Of a stretch of DNA of 64,000 nucleotides, positions 51,696 through 59,391 are shown piece by piece. The first letter of the stretch is position 1, and every line of letters starts with the position of its first letter. Origin of the DNA: Candidatus Andeanibacterium colombiense (GTDB taxonomy: Bacteria; Pseudomonadota; Alphaproteobacteria; Sphingomonadales; Sphingomonadaceae); contig CP119316.1 in assembly GCA_029202985.1 (NCBI GenBank), forward strand, positions 1,054,001 through 1,118,000, written 5' to 3'. The position numbers and the translations under genes were made by a program. A model generated the notes under the pieces. That model ran no database searches and was not told the origin of the DNA. It saw nothing but the letters and a program-made list of their open reading frames with translations.

Positions 51696-52858
51696 GCGCG
51701 GCTCCATCCGGCTGCGGGCGGCACGGTCTCGCGCGCCTGGGGTATCGTTTCGCGCATCTTGCGGCAGAACTGGCGCAGGCAGACTTCCTTGTCGGACAAA
51801 GGCCCGACCTGAAAACTGCGCGACTGCATGCCCTGCTGGACGCGGGTGATGAGCTCGGTATCCTCGGCATTGACCTGCCGGTTGATCCGCCAGTTGAGGT
51901 AGCGCGCGGCGCGCATTTCCCTGCGCTCATCGTCGAGCACGTAGCTGATCTCGCGGATCATGCAGGTGGTCGGGCTGACCGGGAGCCATTGCATGAAATC
52001 GACCTGATCGGGGTAGATGTCGAAGGCGACGTTCGGCCAGAGCTTGAAATAGAGCCAGTGGCGCTGGCTCGCCTCCGGGAGATGCGGAACCGGGGGGAGC
52101 AGGTTCTGGTACTGGCGCTCGGACCAATTGGCCGAAGGCTCGTCGATCAGATCGCCCCACATGCGATCGACATGATCCTCGGCCTCGATCCCGTAGCTCT
52201 TGCCGAACAGGCGGGTGAGGCCCGGATGCGCGACCGGGATATGCAGCCCGTCGGAGTAATTGTCGCCGACGTTCTTCCAGTTCACCTCGCGCGGGCGCAT
52301 CGTCACCCGGCCGAGCGCGTTCAATTCCTCGAAGCGGTAGGGCTCGATCATGCTTTCGTAGGGGGCCATCATGCTCGCGACCGAAGGGCCCTGATCTTTC
52401 AACCGAACGAAGATGAAGCCGCGCCAGATCTCCATGCTCACCGGAGTGAGGCTCTGCATGCTCTTCTCGAGCGCGGGATAGGAGGTGCTGTCGGGCACGC
52501 CGCTAAGGCGGCCGTCGAGCTCATAGGTCCAGGCGTGATAGGGGCAGACGAGCTTCTTCGAGCAGCCGCTCGATCCATCGACGATCCGCGAGCCGCGGTG
52601 GCGGCAGACATTGGTGAAAGCACGCACTGCGCCGTCCTTGCCGCGCACGACGATCACGCTTTCGCCGAGATATTCGAGCGTGTGCCACGCGCCGATCTCG
52701 GGAATGTCGTTCACATGGCAGACCACCTGCCAGCTCGGCGCGAAAACCAGTTCCTTTTCCGCATCGAAGAATTCCGCGTCGGAATAGGTCCATGCCGGCA
52801 GGCTCCAGCCTTCCAGCGGGTCCTCGTTCTGTCCGGCCGACTTGAGGAGAGTTGCCAT
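51692..52858 (-). CDS. Rieske non-heme iron oxygenase alpha subunit
   Basis: 388 residues from ATG 52858. Rieske [2Fe-2S] ligands Cys85, His87, Cys105 and His108 (NVCRHRGSR, CPYHAWTYE) and the mononuclear Fe set Asp203 (bridge), His206 and His211 in NYSDGLHIPVAHPGL. The closest recalled relatives are choline/glycine-betaine/carnitine-type monooxygenases (GbcA) and other SRPBCC ring hydroxylases; unlike CntA, the bridging residue is Asp. No beta subunit, ferredoxin or reductase gene is adjacent; the overlapping gene is a FAD oxidoreductase. Substrate open. Divergent BetI-like regulator 36 bases away. Confidence 0.92.
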   Translation of the reverse strand: MATLLKSAGQNEDPLEGWSLPAWTYSDAEFFDAEKELVFAPSWQVVCHVNDIPEIGAWHTLEYLGESVIVVRGKDGAVRAFTNVCRHRGSRIVDGSSGCSKKLVCPYHAWTYELDGRLSGVPDSTSYPALEKSMQSLTPVSMEIWRGFIFVRLKDQGPSVASMMAPYESMIEPYRFEELNALGRVTMRPREVNWKNVGDNYSDGLHIPVAHPGLTRLFGKSYGIEAEDHVDRMWGDLIDEPSANWSERQYQNLLPPVPHLPEASQRHWLYFKLWPNVAFDIYPDQVDFMQWLPVSPTTCMIREISYVLDDERREMRAARYLNWRINRQVNAEDTELITRVQQGMQSRSFQVGPLSDKEVCLRQFCRKMRETIPQARETVPPAAGWSRA

Positions 52859-52872
52859 GCGCGAATCCTTAC

Positions 52873-52886
52873 TATACGATCGTATA
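52873..52886. promoter_or_regulatory. Perfect palindrome tatacgatcgtata between Rieske and TetR genes
   Basis: 14-base perfect palindrome exactly between the divergent start codons (15 bases from the Rieske ATG, nine from the regulator ATG). Position and symmetry fit the operator for the TetR/BetI-type regulator; it would control both genes. Confidence 0.7.
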
Positions 52887-52894
52887 ACAAGCTG

Positions 52895-53491
52895 ATGACC
52901 GCCCGGCAAGCCTTCACGCGCAGCGCACCCGACGATCGGCGGCAGAGCCTGATCGAAGCGACCGCGCGCTGCCTCGCCGAACGCGGCGCCGCCGGGGTGT
53001 CGGTGCGCGCGATCTGCGCCGAGGCGGGCGTCTCCCCCGGGCTGCTGCGGCATTATTTCGCTGGCGTGTCCGATGCGATCGCCGAAACCTATCGCTGGAT
53101 CGGGCAGACGATCGGCGATGCGCTCGACGCTGCGGTCGAGCAGGCGGGGGGCGATCCGCGCGCACGTTTGCTTGCCTATCTCACCGCCAGCTTCCTGCCG
53201 CCGATCGCCTCGCCCGACCTGCTCGCGAGCTATGTCGCGTTCTGGAGCCTGACCCGCAGCGACCCGGCAATCGCCGCGGTGCGGGCGGAAGTCTACGGCG
53301 ATTTCCGCTTCGGGCTCGATGCGCTGATCACCGCCTATCGCCCCGACATCGCCGACCCGCGCTTGCCCTCGGTCGCGCTGACCGCGCTGATCGACGGATT
53401 ATGGCTTGAACTGAGCCTGGGCCAGGCGCCGTTTACCCCTGAGGAAGCCGGACTGCTGGCGGAAAAATGGCTGGATGCCTTGCTGGGCTGA
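52895..53491 (+). CDS. TetR-family regulator, BetI-like
   Basis: 198 residues from ATG 52895. The N-terminal helix-turn-helix VSVRAICAEAGVSPGLLRHYF is close to the BetI recognition motif (SxxAIxxxAGVSPGLxRHYF), and FLPPIASPDLLASYVAFWSL begins the ligand-binding domain. BetI proteins repress choline/betaine genes. Together with the GbcA-like Rieske this makes a quaternary amine or a similarly sized substrate plausible, without proof. It reads away from the Rieske gene. Confidence 0.9.
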   Translation: MTARQAFTRSAPDDRRQSLIEATARCLAERGAAGVSVRAICAEAGVSPGLLRHYFAGVSDAIAETYRWIGQTIGDALDAAVEQAGGDPRARLLAYLTASFLPPIASPDLLASYVAFWSLTRSDPAIAAVRAEVYGDFRFGLDALITAYRPDIADPRLPSVALTALIDGLWLELSLGQAPFTPEEAGLLAEKWLDALLG

Positions 53492-53502
53492 ACCTCCCCC
53501 GT

Positions 53503-53572
53503 GTCCCCGCGCAGGCGGGGACCTCAGGCAGATTTAGCTCCAGTCCGCCCGAGACCCCCGCCTTCGCGGGGG
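53503..53572. repeat. Paired GC hairpins between convergent TetR and permease genes
   Basis: gtccccgcgcaggcggggac (53503-53522) and cccccgccttcgcggggg (53555-53572) are two short hairpins, a common dispersed sphingomonad motif pair. They fill the gap between two gene ends and probably terminate transcription from both sides. Confidence 0.65.
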
Positions 53573-53573
53573 A

Positions 53574-54884
53574 TCAGAGAGAGGCCCGCTCGATCTTCTC
53601 GACCGCCGCCGAGGTCCGCCGCGCCCACCACAGCATCGGAATTCCCGAGGCCATCAGCAGGAAGCTCAGGCCGCTCACACCGATCCCCGCGCCCCACAGC
53701 GTCCACAGCGAATAGACCGCTCCCAGCACCGCCAGCGGGCGCGCGATCCTGAGCTTGAACGCCGCGAGCGAGCACGCGAGATAGACCCACAGGCTGGCCG
53801 AGGTCGACAGCAGCAGCATGTATTCGAACAGGCCCTGCATGCTGCGCGCACCATTCATCACCACAAACAATGTCGCGATCATCGCCGAGACCAGCAGCGC
53901 GCGCACCGGCGTGCCGCCGGCGTCGGTCTGCGCCAGCCAGCGCGGCAATATGCCCTTCTCCGCCATCGCGCGCGGCATCTCGCCCTGCAGCAGCACCCAG
54001 CCGTTGAGCGCGCCGACACAGCTGATCACCACGAACAAGGTCACCAGCTCGGCCGGGCGCGCGCTCCAGAAATGCTGCACGAAAGTGGCGAAGGGCGCGG
54101 GCGATTTCGCGACCACTTCGGGCGGCAGCATCAGCGCGATCGCCGAGCATACCAGCACGTAAAACAACGCGGTCAGGCCCGTGCCCCACAGCGTCGCACG
54201 CGGCACGTTGACCTCGGGGTTCCTGACCTTCGCCACCGCGACGCTGGCGCTTTCGAACCCGACCAGCGCCCACAGAGTCAACGCCGCCGCCGCGTTGACC
54301 GAACCGAAGTGCAGCGACGAAGCATCAAACGGGCTAATGCTCCCCTCGCCTTTCGCGAGCACCAGCACCGCCAGCACCACCACGGCGATCAGCGGCAGCA
54401 CCTTGAGCACCGTGGTCACGATCTGGAAATGCCCGGCGGCTTTCGCCCCGCGCAAATTCAGCGCGGTCAGGATCCACAACAGCACCATCGCCGCGATCGC
54501 CGGGCGAAACTCGCCGGCCGAGAGGAACGGAAACAGCGCGGACAAATGGCTGATCGCGGCGACCGCGATGGTGACCACCGCGGTCCAGATCGACACAAGG
54601 TAGATCCACCCGATCAGGAAGGCCGCGATCGGCCCGAACGCCGCGTCGACGAAACCCGAAAGCCCGCCCGCATCCGGCAGCGCGCGGGTCAGCCGCGAGA
54701 GGATATAGGCCAGCACCAGGGCGCCCGAACCGGTCAGGAACCACGCGAGCACCCCGTTCCAGCCATAGGGCGCGAGGGTGGCGGGGAGCAGGAACACGCC
54801 CGAGCCGATCATATTGCCGACGACCAGCGCGATCGCCGCGATCAGGCCGAGTTTCTGGCCCGACCCGGCCTGTTCCTGCTGCAT
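53574..54884 (-). CDS. APC-family amino acid/amine permease
   Basis: 436 residues, twelve hydrophobic segments. ALVVGNMIGSGVFLLPATLA is the helix-1 G-S/G-G substrate loop of the APC superfamily, and LTLWALVGFESASVAVAKVR is helix 6 with the conserved Glu. Nearest recalled types are AdiC/YjeH/PotE-like amino acid or amine exchangers. It ends at the GC hairpins beyond the regulator and starts 24 bases after the TonB receptor stop; substrate unknown. Confidence 0.9.
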   Translation of the reverse strand: MQQEQAGSGQKLGLIAAIALVVGNMIGSGVFLLPATLAPYGWNGVLAWFLTGSGALVLAYILSRLTRALPDAGGLSGFVDAAFGPIAAFLIGWIYLVSIWTAVVTIAVAAISHLSALFPFLSAGEFRPAIAAMVLLWILTALNLRGAKAAGHFQIVTTVLKVLPLIAVVVLAVLVLAKGEGSISPFDASSLHFGSVNAAAALTLWALVGFESASVAVAKVRNPEVNVPRATLWGTGLTALFYVLVCSAIALMLPPEVVAKSPAPFATFVQHFWSARPAELVTLFVVISCVGALNGWVLLQGEMPRAMAEKGILPRWLAQTDAGGTPVRALLVSAMIATLFVVMNGARSMQGLFEYMLLLSTSASLWVYLACSLAAFKLRIARPLAVLGAVYSLWTLWGAGIGVSGLSFLLMASGIPMLWWARRTSAAVEKIERASL

Positions 54885-54907
54885 CTGCTTCCCCCTTCGC
54901 GGGGCCG

Positions 54908-57295
54908 CTAGAAGTTCGCCCCCACCTTGACGCCCACAACCCGCGGCTTGATCAGCGTATCATAGAACACGCCGCCGCCGGGCGCGAAATCGCCGACGTC
55001 GCCGCAGATGGTTTCCGCGCATTGGGTGGAGCTGTTGATCACGCCCTTCGATCCGAACAGATTGGTCGCGAACAATTCGGCGCGGTAATCGCCGAAGTCG
55101 ATCCCGAAGCTCGCATCGGCCGTGGTGTAGGCGGGCAGATTGCCGAGGATCGGGTTGATCAGGGTCCGCAAATCGTTGCGGCGCTTGCCGGTGTGGCTGA
55201 CCGCGAACTGGATATGCGCTTTCATGCTATCCCCAAGCGGGAATTCGTAGCGCGCGAGCGCGGTACCCTTGATCTTCGGTGTGACCGGCAGTTGCGTGCC
55301 AGCCGGAGCCAACGGTATATCCGGTGAACAGTCGAAGTCAGGATTGGCGACGGGGCAGAAATCCTTCGTGATCTTGGCATCGTTGTAACTGCCACTGGCG
55401 CTTAGCGTCAGACCACCCTGATGATAGGTCAGATCGCCCTCGATCCCGCGGATCCGGGCGATGCCGGCGTCGCGCACTTCGGTCAGGCCGTTAGCGCCGA
55501 GGAACGAGAGCTGGATGTGGTTCCAGTCCTCCTGGAAGATCGCGCCGTTGAAGGTGACCGGGCCGAACTGCGTCTTCCAGCCGATTTCATAATTGTCGAG
55601 CGTGTCCGGGCCGTAAGGCGCGAGCGAGCCGCGCCGGTTGATGCCGCCCGGACGGAAGCCGCGCGACCAGGTCGCATAGACCAGCACGTCGGGCGTGATC
55701 TTGTAGGTCGCGTTGAGCTTGTGGATGAAGCCCGTGTCCGAGGTATCCTTGTCGAGATTGTTGCACGGAGCGCCGTCGACGGTCGACGGACCCTGGCACA
55801 GATACTGCGGATTGCCGCTGAAGCCGGGATTGTTGAACCCGAAGAACCCTTCGAGCGAGTTCTTGTACCAGTAGACGCGCCCGCCGGCGGTGACGGTCAG
55901 CTTGTCGGTCAGGTCGTAACTGAGCTCGCCGAAGGCCGCGAGATCGCGGTCCACGCGCTTCTGGGCGGTGAGCCAGATGTTATCGACCGTGCCCGGCACC
56001 TCGGTATCGTCGGCGAGATCGTCGATGATGTAGTGCTGGGTGATGAAGTGCGTCTGGCGCTGGCCGAATACGCCGCCGATGAAGCGGATCGGCGAATCCG
56101 CGGGAGAACTGACGCGCAGCTCGCCGAACATCTTGCGATAGCGGTCGCTGCCGATGATGTACTGGTTCGGGCTGATCTGGTTGCCGTCATTGTCGTAGAC
56201 GAGATAGCCCGAGGTCGGGTCGAGCGAGTGATAGTAGCTGTCGTAGAAGAACGCGTAGTCGGAATAATCCTGGAAGGTCTCGTCGTCGCGCCACAGATGG
56301 CCGCCGGTCGCGACGAGATCCCAGTTGCCGATCTTGCCTTCGATGGTCAGCGCGGCCTGCACCCAGTTGTCGTGGCTGTATTCGTAATTGTACTGGACCG
56401 TCTGGTAATCCTTGGTGACGGCGCTGCTGCGTTCCTGCGCGAAGGTGCCGTGCACCTTCTGCACCTGGCCCATCACGGTCGGGCGCAGGGTCCAGCTGTC
56501 GTCGAGATCGATGCCCAGCGCGAGACGCGCGCCATAGGTATCGGCGTCGTTGTAGTCCTTCTTCGCATAGGCATCGTTGCATTGCTCGATGCCCGAACTG
56601 GGATAGGTCCGGCAGCCGGGAATATTGTCGATATAGCCGCCGTCATGGCGATACCACGCGACAAGGCGCGCCGCCGCCATGTCGGACAGGCGCAGGTTGA
56701 GGAAGCCTTCGGCGATGCCGCCCATTGCGCCGTGCTGGACCTGGTTCAGTTCCAGGTCGACCGCGCCATAGGTGCTGCCCATGTCGGGCTTGTTGGTGAC
56801 CATCTTGATCGTGCCGGCCATCGAACTCGCGCCATAGAGCGTGCCCTGCGGCCCGGCGAGCGCTTCGACCCGCGCAAGGTCGTAGGCGTGGATGTCGAGC
56901 GCGCCCTGAATGGTCGTGATCGGCATTTCGTCGAGATAGGTGCCGACGGTCGGCAGCGAGGTCGAGTGGTTGGCGTTCTCGCCCGACGACACGCCCCGGA
57001 AATAGACCTGGCTGAAGCCGGGGCTGGAGGTCTGGATCGTGACCGAGGGCAGGAATTTGACCAGATCGGCCAACTCGTTGACCTGCAGATCCTCGAGCTT
57101 CTTGGTGCCCAGCGCGGTGACCGATGCGGGCACATCCTGCAGATTCTGCTCGCGTTTCTGGGCGGTGACGATGATCGCCCCGTCATCGGGTTCCTTGTCC
57201 TGCGCGGAAGCGGGCGTGACCGCGAGCAGCGAACTGCCGGCGAGCAGCGCGATAGCCAGGGTTTTGCGATTGGTATGGAAGCGCGACGCGTGCAT
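54908..57295 (-). CDS. TonB-dependent receptor
   Basis: 795 residues from ATG 57295 (ggagggat upstream); in-frame sequence further upstream is non-coding. Signal peptide (about 1-32, ending PASAQ), TonB-box-like IIVTAQKREQNLQDVP, plug with YFRGVSSGENANHS and VEALAGPQGTLYGASSMAGT, and a barrel ending in VGVKVGANF. A typical carbohydrate/aromatic-type sphingomonad receptor rather than a siderophore receptor. The permease gene follows 24 bases downstream on the same strand, so outer and inner membrane uptake could be coregulated. The TPR-sulfotransferase gene lies upstream. Confidence 0.93.
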   Translation of the reverse strand: MHASRFHTNRKTLAIALLAGSSLLAVTPASAQDKEPDDGAIIVTAQKREQNLQDVPASVTALGTKKLEDLQVNELADLVKFLPSVTIQTSSPGFSQVYFRGVSSGENANHSTSLPTVGTYLDEMPITTIQGALDIHAYDLARVEALAGPQGTLYGASSMAGTIKMVTNKPDMGSTYGAVDLELNQVQHGAMGGIAEGFLNLRLSDMAAARLVAWYRHDGGYIDNIPGCRTYPSSGIEQCNDAYAKKDYNDADTYGARLALGIDLDDSWTLRPTVMGQVQKVHGTFAQERSSAVTKDYQTVQYNYEYSHDNWVQAALTIEGKIGNWDLVATGGHLWRDDETFQDYSDYAFFYDSYYHSLDPTSGYLVYDNDGNQISPNQYIIGSDRYRKMFGELRVSSPADSPIRFIGGVFGQRQTHFITQHYIIDDLADDTEVPGTVDNIWLTAQKRVDRDLAAFGELSYDLTDKLTVTAGGRVYWYKNSLEGFFGFNNPGFSGNPQYLCQGPSTVDGAPCNNLDKDTSDTGFIHKLNATYKITPDVLVYATWSRGFRPGGINRRGSLAPYGPDTLDNYEIGWKTQFGPVTFNGAIFQEDWNHIQLSFLGANGLTEVRDAGIARIRGIEGDLTYHQGGLTLSASGSYNDAKITKDFCPVANPDFDCSPDIPLAPAGTQLPVTPKIKGTALARYEFPLGDSMKAHIQFAVSHTGKRRNDLRTLINPILGNLPAYTTADASFGIDFGDYRAELFATNLFGSKGVINSSTQCAETICGDVGDFAPGGGVFYDTLIKPRVVGVKVGANF

Positions 57296-57443
57296 CAGAT
57301 CCCTCCTGCGGTGCAGCATGTGGTGCAATGCGCCACAGCTTGCGAAGGGTGACAATAGCGCATCGGCGGGGGTGGTCGCAGACGAAACCAATTTCCGGGA
57401 ACTATGACATTTTTGCCACGGAGAGTAATCGCGCCGTAATTAT

Positions 57444-59210
57444 TCAGCCAATTCGCAAAGCGTAGCTTTCCGTAACGTCACCGAGCGCCCGCGTGAGTGG
57501 ATCGAGCCACTCCGCATAGGGGCGCCAGGCATCGACCCCGTCGCGGTTGATCGGCCGGCGCACCTGCTCGCTCGAGGCGGTGCGCACCGCGCGGGTGTTG
57601 GCGTGGAAGGCAAGGCAGCCGTCTTCGAACGGCAGGTCGAGATAGGCGAGCAACGCGCGCACCTCGCCCTCGGGATCGTCGAGCAGGCGCTCGTGGATCA
57701 CCCGGTGGACCCGCCCGGGCAACACCTGGTCGAGATGGTCCATCGCCCGCGCATAATCCGCATAATAGCGGCCGATATGATCGAGATCGTAGGCGAAGCC
57801 CTGGCCCTTGGCGAAATGCTGGCGGAAATTGGAGAAGCAGCAATCGAGCGGATGGCGCCGCGCATCGATGATCTTCGCATTGGGCAAGATCAGATGGATG
57901 AAGCCGGCATAGGACCAGTTGTTGGGCAGTTTGTCGATGTAGAACGGCCGCTGGGTCTTGCGCTGGACGCGCGTGCGTTCGAGGAATTCCGCGCCGAGCG
58001 CGGCAAGCTTTGCCGCGTCCATCTTCGCGGCCGCGCCGATCCAGTCGCGCGGCCCCGCGCCCAGCGCGCGGCCCTCGCGCAAGGCAAGCGCCGGAATATC
58101 GGGCAGTTCCATCGTACCCTCGACCTGCGAGTGGCTGGAGAGGATCTGCTCGATCAGGGTCGAGCCCGCGCGCGGCAGACCGAGGATGAAGATCGGATCG
58201 GGCGAGGGATCGCCCTGCCCCGCGCGGGCGGCGAAGAATTCGGGCGTGAAAATCGCGATCGCCTGATCGACCTGGGCCGTGACCATGGCGGGATCGTGGC
58301 CGATCTGCGCGCTGCGCAACGCATTGCCGGCGGCATAGTGGCGGAACGACGCCTCGGCCTGCTCGCGGTCGCCGTAAGCCTTGCCGAGCGCGAAATGGAG
58401 ATGGAGGCGGTCGTCCTCGGACGGCTGGGGCTGCCGCGCGAGCGCGGCTTCCATCGCGGCCACATCCGCTTCGTCGAAGCGCACGGTCTTGAGGTTGGCG
58501 AGGCTCCACCACGCTTCACCGAGATCGCTTTGGCAATCGATCGCGGTGCGATAGGCGGCAACCGCCCCTTCCTGCCGGCCGATGGTCTTGAGCACATGGC
58601 CATAGCTCATCCAAGTCCGCGCGTGCCGGGGGAAAGCGCGGGCGAGTTCCTCGTAGAGCGCCGCCGCTTCTTCGTAATCGCCGGTCCGGCCCAGCACCGC
58701 CGCGCGCAAGGTGCGGTTGGCCATCAGATCCTCGGCGCCTTCGCTTGCGAGCGACAGCGCGTCGAGCTCGACCAGTGCATCGGCGAAGCGCTGCTGGCGG
58801 TTGAGCACCAGCGCGAGGTTCGCGCGCGCGGCGACGAAGCCCGGCGCGAGTTCCAGCGCGCGGCGCAGCAGCTTCTCCGAATCCGCATAGCGCCCGATCC
58901 GCGCGGCCAGTTCTGCCATCAGGCGGATCGCCGCGACGTCGGTCGGCTGTATCCGCAGTCGTTCGCGCAAGCGGGCCTCGGCCTGCGCAAGGTCGTTCCG
59001 GACCATCGCCGAGGCGATCGCGATCATCTGTGGGTCGAAAGCGGTGGCGCGCACCGCCATCAGCTCGGCCTCGGCCGCGTCGCCATCCTCGCCCGCCGCC
59101 CGCAGCGCGCCGGCCAGCAGGCGCCACGCCTGCGCATCGCGCTTGTCACGCACGGTCGCCGCGCGCAGCCGGGCCACCGCTTCGGTGGGGGTTTCGGAGA
59201 GGCTCGCCAT
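57444..59210 (-). CDS. TPR-repeat sulfotransferase family protein
   Basis: 588 residues from ATG 59210; a GTG at 59228 in frame would add six residues. About eight TPR units occupy roughly 1-270 (LRDKRDAQAW, SEKLLRRALELAPGFVAARA, ALYEELARAFPRHARTWMSY). The C-terminal half is a sulfotransferase_1 domain with the PAPS 5'-phosphosulfate motif ILGLPRAGSTLIEQILSSHS and the 3'-phosphate region RHPLDCCFSNFRQHF. Sphingomonads often carry this fusion next to TonB receptors; a substrate (glycan or lipid sulfation) has not been shown, to my knowledge. It is 148 bases upstream of the receptor gene. Confidence 0.9.
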   Translation of the reverse strand: MASLSETPTEAVARLRAATVRDKRDAQAWRLLAGALRAAGEDGDAAEAELMAVRATAFDPQMIAIASAMVRNDLAQAEARLRERLRIQPTDVAAIRLMAELAARIGRYADSEKLLRRALELAPGFVAARANLALVLNRQQRFADALVELDALSLASEGAEDLMANRTLRAAVLGRTGDYEEAAALYEELARAFPRHARTWMSYGHVLKTIGRQEGAVAAYRTAIDCQSDLGEAWWSLANLKTVRFDEADVAAMEAALARQPQPSEDDRLHLHFALGKAYGDREQAEASFRHYAAGNALRSAQIGHDPAMVTAQVDQAIAIFTPEFFAARAGQGDPSPDPIFILGLPRAGSTLIEQILSSHSQVEGTMELPDIPALALREGRALGAGPRDWIGAAAKMDAAKLAALGAEFLERTRVQRKTQRPFYIDKLPNNWSYAGFIHLILPNAKIIDARRHPLDCCFSNFRQHFAKGQGFAYDLDHIGRYYADYARAMDHLDQVLPGRVHRVIHERLLDDPEGEVRALLAYLDLPFEDGCLAFHANTRAVRTASSEQVRRPINRDGVDAWRPYAEWLDPLTRALGDVTESYALRIG

Positions 59211-59323
59211 TGCCTGCCCGCGTATCACGCCCGCTGCCGCACGGTAAAGTTCCGCGTGTAACCTCGCTGTAACCCGCGCGGTTACGGTAATTAACTTACA
59301 TCCTGCCCGCCTCCCGGGGAATG

Positions 59324-59337
59324 GACTTAGTCAACGA
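59324..59337. promoter_or_regulatory. Shared 14-base motif gacttagtcaacga upstream of siderophore receptor
   Basis: Exact copy of 32353-32366. Located 54 bases upstream of the GTG at 59392. The motif contains the near-palindrome gacttagtc. A canonical Fur box was not found in the 181-base gap. Confidence 0.4.
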
Positions 59338-59391
59338 CGCGCCCGTCTCCGGAAAGAAGGCGCACTCTATAAAGTAACAGGGAGCCTCACC

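Noticed and set aside
55421..57352. 643-codon plus-strand open frame opposite the TonB receptor
   Set aside because: Antisense shadow; receptor motifs on the minus strand are unambiguous.
59211..59391. Fur box upstream of the siderophore receptor
   Set aside because: No stretch close to the 19-base Fur consensus was found in the gap; ttacggtaattaacttac is AT-rich but does not fit.
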